Positions 46,803 through 56,091 of a DNA stretch of 64,000 bases are shown one piece after another (position 1 is the first letter of the stretch; each line of letters begins with the position of its first letter). This stretch comes from Actinobacteria bacterium UBA2279 (GTDB taxonomy: Bacteria; Actinomycetota; Coriobacteriia; Anaerosomatales; Anaerosomataceae): NCBI GenBank assembly GCA_002347365.1, contig DDWT01000033.1, positions 142,119-206,118 of the forward strand, written 5' to 3'. The position numbers and the translations under genes were made by a program. Under the pieces are notes generated by a model. It did no database searches. It saw nothing but the letters and a program-made list of their open reading frames with translations, and was not told where the DNA came from.

Positions 46803-47561
46803 ATGTCGGCCACTTACCGGGTGCGTGCACTTTCCCTGAAGAAGACGAAGCTCGGTGAGGCCGATCTCATCGTGACGTTTCTTGCCGCCGACGGTTGCCA
46901 GATACGGGCTGTGGCCAAAGGCGCCCGCAAGACGAAGTCGCGCTTCGGTGCCCGCGTAGAGCCGTTCTCCGTCGTCGACCTTATGCTTGCCCACGGGCGT
47001 TCGTTGGAGATCATCACCGAGGCTGAAGGCGTCACGAGTCACGATGTTCTCCGCGGCGACCTCGATCGTCTCTCAGCCGCTGCGGTCGTCACCGACTTCT
47101 TGGACAAAGTGTCTGTCGAGTGTCAGACCGAGGAGCGCTTGTTCGCGCTATCGACCACGACGCTCGATGTGATGGAGATCGTTCCGGTCGATGAGTTGCG
47201 GGCGCTCGTCATCGCGTTTCTGGTCAAAGGTATGGCGATGCACGGGTACCGACCGCAACTCTCGTCGTGCGCGTCGTGCGAAGCGGCAACCGGAGGGTCC
47301 GGGAGTGCCCGCTTCTCACTGTCTGCAGGTGGTGTCGTGTGTAGCGACTGCGCCGGCGCCGATCCAACGGCTCTGAGCGTCTCCCCGGACGTGCCCGGCG
47401 CATTGGCGGCGCTTCTGGGCAGTAAGATGGCTGACATCGGCGCACTGGCGATCCCCGAGCCGGTTCTGCGCGATACGCTCGTGTTGTTGCGGTCGTTCAT
47501 CGCCTATCACGTACCGTCGCGGATGAAGGCGCTGGACATGTATGGTGGCGGGGCGCTCTAG
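46803..47561 (+). CDS. recO: DNA repair protein RecO
   Basis: A 252-residue recombination mediator that loads RecA on SSB-coated DNA with RecR. The N-terminal OB fold has VRALSLKKTKLGEADLIVTF and VAKGARKTKSRFG. A helical part with a four-Cys zinc site follows (CASCEA, then VCSDC, about 157-182). It is the last gene of the phoH-ybeY-era-recO run; a 439-bp non-coding stretch with repeats follows. Confidence 0.92.
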   Translation: MSATYRVRALSLKKTKLGEADLIVTFLAADGCQIRAVAKGARKTKSRFGARVEPFSVVDLMLAHGRSLEIITEAEGVTSHDVLRGDLDRLSAAAVVTDFLDKVSVECQTEERLFALSTTTLDVMEIVPVDELRALVIAFLVKGMAMHGYRPQLSSCASCEAATGGSGSARFSLSAGGVVCSDCAGADPTALSVSPDVPGALAALLGSKMADIGALAIPEPVLRDTLVLLRSFIAYHVPSRMKALDMYGGGAL

Positions 47562-47673
47562 CGTTCGAATGCGACCGGGTACGAGTGCGGCAGAGCCGAC
47601 GCTGCAGGGCCGACACGGCCGAGCCGAAGCGGCCGAGCCAAGGGCGGAGAGCGGGCACCCCCTCTACGCGGGT

Positions 47674-47862
47674 GATCGACCGGCATCGATATCCGAGCGC
47701 CACCATCGACCCCCATCGATATCCGAGCGCCACGATCGACTACGTTCGATATCCGAGCGCCACGATCGACTACGTTCGATATCCGTGCACCGCCATCGAC
47801 TACCTTCGATGTCCTCATCGATGCGTATCGATCGCAGCACCCGGATATTCACGCATATCGAT
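47674..47862 (+). repeat. Intergenic array 1: 30-bp tandem repeats built on ATCGA-N6-TCGAT
   Basis: The 439-bp gap between recO and glyQ holds five 30-bp units (47674-47823, the fifth degenerate). Each carries the dyad ATCGA-N6-TCGAT: 47675-47690, 47705-47720, 47735-47750, 47765-47780 and 47795-47810. A sixth perfect dyad follows at 47817-47832, and an imperfect one (ATTCA half) at 47847-47862, again 30 bp on. The six central bases vary while the arms do not. Upstream (about 47590-47640) is a GC-rich stretch with irregular GGCCGAGCC repeats. Downstream, 47863-48000 holds only a TAAGAT box (47932-47937) and the glyQ ribosome-binding site. Confidence 0.9.
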
Positions 47863-48000
47863 CAAGGCGCCAGACGGTGCGTCTCTCCGGAGCGCCCGCC
47901 GATGACTGAGCACCCGCGCTTGCCCGTGGTGTAAGATATCCAGACGTCATGCGGTATCGCCGCGGACGCCCAAACCGCAGCATTCAGGGAGATTCCACGT

Positions 48001-48867
48001 ATGAAACCGTTCGCATTCCAGGACATCATCCTCACGCTTCAGCGCTATTGGGCGGACCAGGGTTGCGTCATCTTGCAGCCGTACGACAGCGAGGTTGGCG
48101 CAGGGACGTTCCATCCCGCCACCACGTTGCGCACGCTGGATCCTAACCCCTGGCGAACCGCCTACGTCCAGCCGAGCCGACGTCCTACTGACGGTCGCTA
48201 CGGGGAGAACCCCAACCGCCTTCAGCACTACTACCAGTTCCAGGTGATCTTGCAGCCCAGTCCGGATGACGTCTTGGACCTGTACTTCGGAAGCCTTAGG
48301 GCGATTGGTATCGATCCTGAGGAGCACGACATCAGACTGGTCGAGGACGACTGGGAAAGCCCCACGCTCGGTGCCTGGGGTCTCGGCTGGGAAGTCTGGC
48401 TCAACGGCATGGAAGTCACCCAATTCACCTACTTCCAGCAGGTTGGCGGCATCGAATGCCGCCCCGTGCCAGCGGAGATCACGTACGGTCTGGAGCGTCT
48501 CGCCATGTACATCCAGGGCGTCAACAGCGTCTATGATCTCACTTGGGTTGAAGGCTTCACGTACGGGGACGTCTTCTTGGAGAACGAGCGCCAGTACTCG
48601 AAGCACAACTTCGAGCTGGCTGACATCGACATGCTCTACCACCTCTTCGACACCTACGAGGCGGAGTGCAAACGGCTCCTGGACGGCGGCGTCGTGTTGC
48701 CTGCCTACGACTACGTTCTCAAGTGCAGCCATGCATTCAACTTGCTCGACTCACGCGGTGCTATCGCGGTGACGGAGCGCGTCAGCTTCATCGGCCGGGT
48801 ACGAGATCTGGCCAAGCGTTGTGCTGAAGGATACGCCGCGATGACGAGGGGCGGTGATGCCGAATGA
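48001..48867 (+). CDS. glyQ: Glycyl-tRNA synthetase alpha subunit
   Basis: A 288-residue class II catalytic subunit of the alpha2beta2 enzyme. It starts [18 protein letters not shown] and has [37 protein letters not shown] and [19 protein letters not shown]. It charges tRNA-Gly together with GlyS. No T-box leader is visible. The promoter is probably the TAAGAT box at 47932-47937, which places repeat array 1 immediately upstream of it. The stop overlaps glyS (ATGA). Confidence 0.96.
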   Translation: MKPFAFQDIILTLQRYWADQGCVILQPYDSEVGAGTFHPATTLRTLDPNPWRTAYVQPSRRPTDGRYGENPNRLQHYYQFQVILQPSPDDVLDLYFGSLRAIGIDPEEHDIRLVEDDWESPTLGAWGLGWEVWLNGMEVTQFTYFQQVGGIECRPVPAEITYGLERLAMYIQGVNSVYDLTWVEGFTYGDVFLENERQYSKHNFELADIDMLYHLFDTYEAECKRLLDGGVVLPAYDYVLKCSHAFNLLDSRGAIAVTERVSFIGRVRDLAKRCAEGYAAMTRGGDAE

Positions 48868-50933
48868 GCCGCGACCTGCTGTTCGAGATCGGCGTCGAGG
48901 AGATCCCCTCGGGCCCGCTGTACAAAGCTATCGCCCAGATGAAGGCGCTCGTCGAGAAGGCCCTGAGCGATGCACGTCTCGGCTATGAGGACATCAGCGT
49001 CTATGGCGCGCCCCGCCGGCTTGCCGTTGTCGTGACGGGTCTGGCGGAGCGACAGGAAGACGTGATCCTGCGTGCGAAAGGACCGGCCGCGAAGGCGGCA
49101 TTCGACGACCAAGGGCATCCCACAAAGGCTGCAGAGGGCTTCGCCCGCGGCAAGGGCATCGATGTCGGCGAGCTCGTCATCGAGGACACGGACGCCGGAA
49201 GCTACGTGTTCGCAGTGATCGACATGCCAGGCAAGCCTGCTCTTGAGGTGCTCCCGGGCATCCTCACGGCATTGACGGACGCCATCGACTGGCCCAAGTC
49301 CATGCGTTGGGGTTCAGGCAGCACGCGTTTCATCCGTCCCGTGCGCTGGCTTGTCGCGCTCTTCGGGGAGCAGATCGTCCCTGTCGAGTACGCGGGGATG
49401 ATGGCGGGGCGCACCAGCATGGGTCATCGCTTCTTGTCCGGATCGGTGGAGATAGCCACTGCCGGCGCATATATCGAGACGCTCAGGGCCGCATGTTGCC
49501 TTGCTGACCAGGAGGAACGCGCCACCGCTATCCGGGGGATGATCGACGGCGCCGTCCCTGCGGGTTCGCGCCCGGTGGTGCCCGAGAAGACGTTCGCCGA
49601 GGTCGTGAACCTCGTGGAGTGGCCGTCGGTAGGCGTGGGCCATTTCGACGAGGAGTTCCTTGCGGTGCCGCGCGAGGTCGTCGAGGAGGCGATGGAGTCC
49701 CACCAGCGCTACTTCCCGGTCGAAGGGCCACAGGGTGCGCTGACCGCGGACTTCATCGTCGTGCACAACGGGGATCCGGAGCGGACGGACGCGATCATCG
49801 CGGGGCACGAGCGGGTCATCCGGGCACGTCTGGCCGACGCGGCCTTCTTCTATCGCGAGGACCTTGCGCAGCCGCTGGAGGCCTGCGTCGCGCGCCTCGA
49901 CTCGATCGTCTTCCAGGAGAAGCTGGGATCGCTCGGCGCGAAGGTGTCGCGCATGGAGGACCTCGTTCGCGCGCTGGCCGCGCAGGTGGACGCCGGCCCG
50001 GACGAGGAGGCGTACGCGCTGCGTGCCGCACATCTCGCCAAAGCCGACCTGGTCACGCACGCCGTCATCGAATTCACATCGCTGCAGGGCGTCATGGGCT
50101 ACCACTACGCCATAGCATCCGGCGAGGCGGAGGAGGTGGCCGAGGCGATCGTCGATCACTACCGGCCGCGCTTCGCCGGCGACAGCTTGCCTCGCTCGGT
50201 CGCCGGCAAGCTGGTATCGGTTGCAGACAAGCTCGACACGATCGCGGGCATCTTCGGGATCGGTCAGGCGCCAACCGGCTCTGCGGACCCCTACGCGCTG
50301 CGTCGCGGCGCCATCGGTACGCTTGCGATGATCCTGGACGGCGGCCTGCGCCTGAGGCTGGACGACGCCATCGGCGCCGCTCTGGCCGGATACACCGGAT
50401 CGCTGGAATCGCTGGATATCGAGGCGATCGGCACGGCGATCAAGGAGTTCATCGCCTTGCGGCTCGATGGCGTGCTGCGCGATCGCGGGCATGCGTACGA
50501 TACGGTTCAGGCGGTGCTCGCTGTCTCCGTTGACGATCCGGCCGACGCTCTTGCCCGCTGCGAGGCGCTGACGACGTTCCGCGCCGCGAGTGATGACATG
50601 GAAGATCTCTCGGTCGCGTTCACCAGGGCGAAGAATCTGGCCAAGCCCGACCTGGGCACTGAAGCGGATGTATCACTCATGGGCATGGAAGAGGCGCGGC
50701 TGGCCGATGCGCTCGTCGAGGCCGAGCAAGCGTCGGCTGCAGCGTTCGCGGCCGGTGACTACATGACGGTGCTCGGCGTGCTGTCACGCCTGCGTGTCCC
50801 GATCGACGCGTTCTTCGACTCGGTACTCGTTATGGATCCGGATGAGAAGCTGCGCGACAACCGCCTGCGCCTGCTCAACCGGTTCGTTGCACTGTTCATC
50901 GGGTTCGCCGACTTCAGCGCGCTGGCAGGGTAG
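48864..50933 (+). CDS. glyS: Glycyl-tRNA synthetase beta subunit
   Basis: A 689-residue tRNA-binding partner of GlyQ, of standard length. It begins [16 protein letters not shown], with [17 protein letters not shown] and [12 protein letters not shown] in the middle. An HD-like and DALR-type anticodon-binding C-terminus follows ([19 protein letters not shown]). It is translationally coupled to glyQ and 6 bp upstream of the PPDK regulator gene. Confidence 0.96.
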   Translation: MSRDLLFEIGVEEIPSGPLYKAIAQMKALVEKALSDARLGYEDISVYGAPRRLAVVVTGLAERQEDVILRAKGPAAKAAFDDQGHPTKAAEGFARGKGIDVGELVIEDTDAGSYVFAVIDMPGKPALEVLPGILTALTDAIDWPKSMRWGSGSTRFIRPVRWLVALFGEQIVPVEYAGMMAGRTSMGHRFLSGSVEIATAGAYIETLRAACCLADQEERATAIRGMIDGAVPAGSRPVVPEKTFAEVVNLVEWPSVGVGHFDEEFLAVPREVVEEAMESHQRYFPVEGPQGALTADFIVVHNGDPERTDAIIAGHERVIRARLADAAFFYREDLAQPLEACVARLDSIVFQEKLGSLGAKVSRMEDLVRALAAQVDAGPDEEAYALRAAHLAKADLVTHAVIEFTSLQGVMGYHYAIASGEAEEVAEAIVDHYRPRFAGDSLPRSVAGKLVSVADKLDTIAGIFGIGQAPTGSADPYALRRGAIGTLAMILDGGLRLRLDDAIGAALAGYTGSLESLDIEAIGTAIKEFIALRLDGVLRDRGHAYDTVQAVLAVSVDDPADALARCEALTTFRAASDDMEDLSVAFTRAKNLAKPDLGTEADVSLMGMEEARLADALVEAEQASAAAFAAGDYMTVLGVLSRLRVPIDAFFDSVLVMDPDEKLRDNRLRLLNRFVALFIGFADFSALAG

Positions 50934-50939
50934 GGGCCG

Positions 50940-51740
50940 ATGGCCGCCGAGCGGACCATACTGATCGTCTCGGACGGCATTGGAGAGACGGCGCACCAGG
51001 TCGCCAAGGCGGCGCTGGGGCAGTTCGAGCCGGGCACGTTCCGCGTGGTGCGGCTTCCGAAGATCATGACGACACAACAGCTGGCCGAAGCGGTGCAAGA
51101 CGGCTGTGCCGAGGGCTGCATCTTCCTCTATACGCTCGCGGACCCAACGATGCGTGCCGAGATGGAACAGCTTGTGGCCGCATGCGGAGCTCCGGCCGTG
51201 GACATCCTCGGGCCGGTGATCGACACCTTCTCGGCGTCTGCAGGGACCGAACCCCTCGGAGTGGCCGGCACGATGCGCAAGATCGACCGCAGTTACTTCG
51301 AGCGGATAGGCGCCATGGAGTTCGCGGTCAACCACGACGACGGCCGCGGTGCCGACACTCTGGATGAAGCCGATATCGTCATCATCGGCGTGTCGCGCAC
51401 ATCGAAGACACCGCTGTCGATGTATCTGGCGTCACGCGGATACAAGGTGGCGAACATACCGCTCGTACCGGGCAGCGATCCGCCGGAGGAGCTGTTCCGT
51501 ATCGAGCCCCGCCGGGTGTTCGGTCTGATCGTCGAGAGCGACACGCTCACTGAGATCAGGGCGAAACGCATGGGTGAGCTGGGCGGCTACACGCGGCGCT
51601 ATGCAGAGCCGGAGACGGTTGAGCGCGAGCTCGAGTGGGCGCGTACGGTCATGCGCAGGATAGGGTGTGTCGTCATCAAGACCACCGGCAGAGCGATAGA
51701 GGAAGCCGCGCAGGAGATACTGCGCTACTACAACGCGTGA
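50940..51740 (+). CDS. Pyruvate,phosphate dikinase regulatory protein (DUF299 kinase/phosphorylase)
   Basis: A 266-residue bifunctional regulator. It inactivates PPDK by ADP-dependent phosphorylation of a Thr near the catalytic His and reactivates it by phosphate-dependent removal. The P-loop-like GVSRTSKTPLSMYLA motif, followed by GYKVANIPLVPGSDPPEEL, identifies the family; ILIVSDGIGETAHQVA opens it. ppdK is the next gene (166 bp on), so PPDK rather than PEP synthase is the likely target. In Gram-positive bacteria this gene commonly follows glyS. Confidence 0.93.
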   Translation: MAAERTILIVSDGIGETAHQVAKAALGQFEPGTFRVVRLPKIMTTQQLAEAVQDGCAEGCIFLYTLADPTMRAEMEQLVAACGAPAVDILGPVIDTFSASAGTEPLGVAGTMRKIDRSYFERIGAMEFAVNHDDGRGADTLDEADIVIIGVSRTSKTPLSMYLASRGYKVANIPLVPGSDPPEELFRIEPRRVFGLIVESDTLTEIRAKRMGELGGYTRRYAEPETVERELEWARTVMRRIGCVVIKTTGRAIEEAAQEILRYYNA

Positions 51741-51906
51741 GCGCTGCCCGGGCGCCCGCTGCACGCAGAGCTACCTCCACGCGCAATCATGCGATACGAT
51801 AGCCCGTGACTCAGGCGACCCGTAAAGGGGTCAGTGGCTCAGTCGCATTCGCGGCGAGCCGGTGAGGTCGTCTGCCCCGTCAGCGAGATGAGTGAGGGAG
51901 TAGCTA

Positions 51907-54594
51907 GTGGCCGACGTCAAGCGTGTGTACGCGTTCAGTGAGGGCGACGCTTCTATGAAGTATGTCCTTGGTGGCAAAGGCGCCAACCTTGCCGAGATGA
52001 CCAGGCTGGGACTCCCGGTTCCTCCGGGGTTCACGATCACCTGTCAGGCGTGCGTGGAGTATTCCGAGGCAGGCAGTCGCTTCCCGGAAGGCCTGGATGA
52101 GGAGATCGAGCGTCACGTTGCACAGCTCGAGGGCGCGATGGGCAAGCGCCTCGGTGATACCGCCGATCCGCTGCTCGTGTCGGTCCGTTCCGGCGCGCCA
52201 TTCTCAATGCCCGGCATGATGGACACCATCCTGAACCTGGGTCTGAACGATGAGTCGGTCCTTGGCGTGATAGCCCAGACCGGCAACGGCCGTTTCGCGT
52301 GGGACAGCTATCGTCGCTTCGTGCAGATGTTCTCGAAGGTCGTTCTCGACGTTGAAGGCGATCTGTTCGAGAACGCCATCACGTCCATGAAGCAGTCCCG
52401 TGGCGTACGCAACGACACGGACCTGACCGCCGAGGATCTTGAGAAGCTGGTCAGCCAGTTCAAGGAGATCGTCGCCGAGCACGTCTCGGCAGACGCGTTC
52501 CCGGCGCTTGCCGTTGATGGCAAGGTGCACTTCCCGCAAGACGTCGCCACACAGCTGCGGCTCTCCATCGAAGCGGTCTTCAAGTCGTGGATGAACAAGC
52601 GCGCGATCGACTATCGTCGCCTCTACAAGATCGACGACTCACTGGGAACCGCCGTCAACGTGCAGTCGATGGTCTTCGGCAACAAGGGTGACAGCTCCGG
52701 CACGGGTGTGGCGTTCACGCGCAACCCGGCCGACGGCACCAACGAGTACTACGGTGACTTCCTCACCGACGCCCAGGGCGAAGACGTCGTGGCCGGCATT
52801 CGCAACACCCAGCCGATCATCGAGCTTCTCGACGTGCTCCCCGAGGCAGGCAAGGAGCTGTGGAAGGTCTTCGAGACGCTGGAGAACCACTATCGCGATA
52901 TGTGTGACATCGAGTTCACCATCGAGCAGGGCAAGCTGTGGATGCTGCAGACCCGTGTCGGCAAGCGCACCGCGCGCGCCGCACTGAAGATCGCCGTGGA
53001 CATGGTCGACGAAGGCCTGATCACTCGCGAGGAGGCCGTGCTGCGGATCGATCCGGAGCAGCTCGACCAGCTCCTGCACCCGATGTTCGATAGCTCGGCG
53101 ACGTACGATGTCCTCACCAAAGGTCTGAACGCGAGCCCCGGTGCGGCCGTCGGCGAAGTCGTATTCACTGCCGAGGACGCCGAGAGACTCAACGGCGAGG
53201 GCCACAAGGTCATCCTCGTACGCTGGGAGACCACGCCTGACGACCTGCACGGCATGGTCGCGGCGCAGGGCATCCTGACCAGTCACGGCGGGAAGACCAG
53301 CCACGCAGCGGTCGTCGCGCGAGGCATGGGAACGCCGTGTGTCTGCGGCGCCGAGGCGCTGAAGATCGACGCGAAGAACAAGGTCGTTCGCGTCAACGGT
53401 ACCGAGATCCACGAGGGTGACATGCTCTCGATCAACGGTACCACCGGCGACGTCGTGCTCGGCGAGGTCGCCCTGGTAGAGCCCAAGCCGTCAGGCGAGT
53501 TCGCCACCGTGCTGGGATGGGCCGACCAGTTCCGGGCGATGGGCGTTCGCGCCAACGCCGATACTCCCGACGACGCCATTCGCGGTCGTGAGCTGGGCGC
53601 TGAAGGTATCGGCCTGTGCCGCACGGAGCACATGTTCCTCGGCGACCGTAAGCAGATCGTGCAGGACATGATCCTGGCCGATGACGACGATACGCGCGAG
53701 GCATCGCTCGCTCAGCTTCTTGATGTGCAACGCGAGGACTTCGTGGGCATCTTCAAGGCTATGGATGGCCTGCCGGTGACGGTTCGCCTGCTCGACCCGC
53801 CGCTGCACGAGTTCCTCGACGACCCCCGCGAGCTCGAGGTGGAGATCGTCAGGGCCGAATGCGCGGGCAAGACCATGACCACGGAGCGCAAGCTGCTGGC
53901 GCAGATCGATAGCATGACCGAGGCCAACCCGATGCTCGGTTTGCGCGGCTGCCGTCTGGGCATCATGTTCCCTGAGATCTACGGCATGCAGGTCCGCGCC
54001 ATCACAGAAGCGGCGTGCATGCTCAAGAAGGACGGCTTCGACCCGCGCGCTGAGATCATGATCCCGCTCGTCAGCGTGGTCGCCGAACTCGAGACGCTGC
54101 GCGGCGAGTCCGAGAAGATCGTGGCCGAGGTGCAGAGCGAGCAGAGCTGCACGTTCCCCATCGCGATCGGCACGATGATCGAGCTTCCCCGTGCGGCTCT
54201 GACCGCCGATGAGATCGGCAAGGTCGCCGACTTCTTCTCCTTCGGCACCAACGACCTCACGCAGACGACGTTCGGTTTCTCGCGCGATGACATCGAGGGC
54301 AAGTTCCTGCCGCGTTATCTCGCACGCAAGATCCTGCCGCGCAACCCCTTCGAGACCATCGATCCCGGCGTGGCGAAGATGGTCGAGATGGGCTGCGAAC
54401 TCGGCCGCAAGGCGAATCCCGGCATCAAGCTGGGCGTCTGTGGAGAGCACGGCGGTGATCCCGAGAGCGTGAAGGTGTTTTTCAAGATCGGCCTTGACTA
54501 CGTAAGCTGCTCGCCGTTCCGCGTGCCTCTCGCACGTCTGGCTGCGGCTCAGGCGACTCTGGCCGAGAAGGCCACGGTCTCCGACAACAGATAG
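51907..54594 (+). CDS. ppdK: Pyruvate,phosphate dikinase
   Basis: An 895-residue enzyme that interconverts PEP, AMP and PPi with pyruvate, ATP and Pi. The N-terminal nucleotide-binding domain starts with GGKGANLAEMTRLGLPVPPG and has SVRSGAPFSMPGMMDT. The swivelling His domain has GGKTSHAAVVARG with His466 and the regulatory Thr464. The C-terminal PEP/pyruvate barrel ends with GVCGEHGGDP (Cys845) and SCSPFRVP. GTG 51907 has GGGAG 6 nt upstream. The regulator precedes it. A TACGAT box at 51795-51800 may be its -10 element. Confidence 0.96.
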   Translation: MADVKRVYAFSEGDASMKYVLGGKGANLAEMTRLGLPVPPGFTITCQACVEYSEAGSRFPEGLDEEIERHVAQLEGAMGKRLGDTADPLLVSVRSGAPFSMPGMMDTILNLGLNDESVLGVIAQTGNGRFAWDSYRRFVQMFSKVVLDVEGDLFENAITSMKQSRGVRNDTDLTAEDLEKLVSQFKEIVAEHVSADAFPALAVDGKVHFPQDVATQLRLSIEAVFKSWMNKRAIDYRRLYKIDDSLGTAVNVQSMVFGNKGDSSGTGVAFTRNPADGTNEYYGDFLTDAQGEDVVAGIRNTQPIIELLDVLPEAGKELWKVFETLENHYRDMCDIEFTIEQGKLWMLQTRVGKRTARAALKIAVDMVDEGLITREEAVLRIDPEQLDQLLHPMFDSSATYDVLTKGLNASPGAAVGEVVFTAEDAERLNGEGHKVILVRWETTPDDLHGMVAAQGILTSHGGKTSHAAVVARGMGTPCVCGAEALKIDAKNKVVRVNGTEIHEGDMLSINGTTGDVVLGEVALVEPKPSGEFATVLGWADQFRAMGVRANADTPDDAIRGRELGAEGIGLCRTEHMFLGDRKQIVQDMILADDDDTREASLAQLLDVQREDFVGIFKAMDGLPVTVRLLDPPLHEFLDDPRELEVEIVRAECAGKTMTTERKLLAQIDSMTEANPMLGLRGCRLGIMFPEIYGMQVRAITEAACMLKKDGFDPRAEIMIPLVSVVAELETLRGESEKIVAEVQSEQSCTFPIAIGTMIELPRAALTADEIGKVADFFSFGTNDLTQTTFGFSRDDIEGKFLPRYLARKILPRNPFETIDPGVAKMVEMGCELGRKANPGIKLGVCGEHGGDPESVKVFFKIGLDYVSCSPFRVPLARLAAAQATLAEKATVSDNR

Positions 54595-54600
54595 GCATAC

Positions 54601-54631
54601 GGTCCCGTCCGGTGACCGGCCGGACGGGATC
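54601..54631 (+). terminator. Terminator-like hairpin after ppdK
   Basis: TCCCGTCCGG (54603-54612) pairs perfectly with 54620-54629 around a 7-nt loop, extended to about 12 bp by G-U and G-C pairs. It lies 6 bp after the ppdK stop. The following T content is low. Confidence 0.6.
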
Positions 54632-54654
54632 ACCTCTGCGTGCCAGGGGGCTGG

Positions 54655-55011
54655 ATGACCCACAGGACGAAGCTGTACCAGCAGGCCAGATCGCCCCTGA
54701 TCCAGGGACGGTCCAAGATTGAACGTCCGATGTGGGAAAGTGCTATCGCCGGCGGCGTGCTCGCCTTTGCGGTGTGGGCTGCGATGCTGGCGGGTGACGT
54801 TGCCGGCAACCTGACCATCTTCGTCAACACACCGGGATTCGAACTGATCGACCTGGTACCGGCTCCGGCGCTCGCTCTGTTGGGGGCTGCCGTTCTCGGC
54901 GGGTATCTGGGTTCGGGCCTGGCGCTCGGCATGGGCTGGCACAAAGGGTGGAAGACGGCCTTTGTGGTGGCTTTCGTCGCCGACATCGTCGCCTACCTGA
55001 TCGTCCTGTGA
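54655..55011 (+). CDS. Small membrane protein of unknown function
   Basis: A protein of about 118 residues that I do not recognise. A polar N-terminus (about 1-25) is followed by three hydrophobic segments at about 28-48, 57-83 and 92-118. The last two are Gly/Ala-rich (LALLGAAVLGGYLGSGLAL). I chose ATG 54655, which has GGGGG just upstream; GTG 54640 is in frame too. It lies between the ppdK terminator and dgt, 25 bp before the latter, and may be co-transcribed with it. Confidence 0.6.
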   Translation: MTHRTKLYQQARSPLIQGRSKIERPMWESAIAGGVLAFAVWAAMLAGDVAGNLTIFVNTPGFELIDLVPAPALALLGAAVLGGYLGSGLALGMGWHKGWKTAFVVAFVADIVAYLIVL

Positions 55012-55036
55012 TTCGTTCGCTTGCGAGGGGTCGTCC

Positions 55037-56083
55037 GTGGAGATCATGACGCGCAAGGAGTACGAAGCCGCCGAACACCGGCTTCTTTCACCACGGGCCG
55101 CCTTCTCCGATCAGTCCCGGGGCCGGGAACGGCCGATCGAGCCGGATCCGTTGCGCAGCGAGTTCCAGCGCGACCGCGACCGCATCATCCACTGCAAGGC
55201 GTTCCGGCGGCTCTCTCACAAGACGCAAGTCTTCCTGGCGCCCGAAGGTGATCATTACCGCACCCGGCTCACGCACACGCTTGAAGTGGCGCAGATAGCG
55301 CGGTCGATCGCCCGTGCGCTCCGCCTCAACGAGGATCTGACCGAAGCGATCGCACTCGGCCATGACCTGGGACACACACCGTTCGGGCATATCGGCGAGG
55401 ACGCTTTGAATGCCTGTCTTGAGTCGCTGCGCGGGCACTTCCCCGATGCGCGCTATCCCTTCCGACACAATCTGCAGTCGCTGCGGATCGTCGAGGAGCT
55501 GGAGTACGACGGCAAAGGCCTCAATCTCACGTGGGAGGTGCGCAACGGCATCGCTCACCACACGGGTTCGAAGCGCGCGTCCACCCTTGAGGGGCAGATC
55601 GTCGCCATCGCCGACCGCATCGCTTACGTGAACCACGATATCGACGATGCGATCCGTGGAGGCGTGCTTGCCGAGGTAGATCTGCCGCGGGCGCCCACCG
55701 ACGTTCTGGGCCACAACCATGGCGCACGCATCACGACGATGGTGCAGGACATGGTCGCCAATTCACTGGACGCCGACGAGATCTGCATGAGCGATGTGGT
55801 GTGGAAAGCCATGATGGATCTGCGTTCGTTCCTTTTCGATCACGTATACCTGAGTGAGTCCGCCAAAGCGGAGGAGCCCAAGGCTTACGGTGTCGTGCAG
55901 ACGCTGTTCTGGCACTTCATGGAGACACCCGGGGATCTTCCCGAAGACGAGCGCCCTTCGGAGACTGACGTGCACTCCGCCGAGCTGCCCGACCGCGTGA
56001 CCGACTACATCGCCGGCATGACCGACCGCTTCGCGATCCGCACCTACGAGAAGCTCTTCGTGCCCAAGAGCTGGATGGTCTAG
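55037..56083 (+). CDS. dgt: Deoxyguanosinetriphosphate triphosphohydrolase-like protein
   Basis: A 348-residue HD-domain nucleotide hydrolase. It has the family motif IIHCKAFRRLSHKTQVFLAP, the metal ligands in RLTHTLEVAQIARSIA and LGHDLGHTPFGHIGE, then ADRIAYVNHDIDDA. Family members remove triphosphate from dNTPs; the exact dNTP preference is not readable. GTG 55037 has GAGGGG 6 nt upstream and is preferred over ATG 55046. In many bacteria dgt lies just upstream of dnaG; here hppA and other genes intervene. Confidence 0.9.
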   Translation: MEIMTRKEYEAAEHRLLSPRAAFSDQSRGRERPIEPDPLRSEFQRDRDRIIHCKAFRRLSHKTQVFLAPEGDHYRTRLTHTLEVAQIARSIARALRLNEDLTEAIALGHDLGHTPFGHIGEDALNACLESLRGHFPDARYPFRHNLQSLRIVEELEYDGKGLNLTWEVRNGIAHHTGSKRASTLEGQIVAIADRIAYVNHDIDDAIRGGVLAEVDLPRAPTDVLGHNHGARITTMVQDMVANSLDADEICMSDVVWKAMMDLRSFLFDHVYLSESAKAEEPKAYGVVQTLFWHFMETPGDLPEDERPSETDVHSAELPDRVTDYIAGMTDRFAIRTYEKLFVPKSWMV

Positions 56084-56091
56084 GAGCTGCC

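Noticed and set aside
47585..47905. Possible small protein with repeats across array 1
   Set aside because: It is open only because 30 is a multiple of three and the units lack stops. It has no ribosome-binding site and the composition is repeat-driven.
47863..48000. T-box leader controlling glyQ
   Set aside because: The leader after the likely promoter is only about 60 nt and has no T-box sequence or specifier stem. The same holds for leuS.
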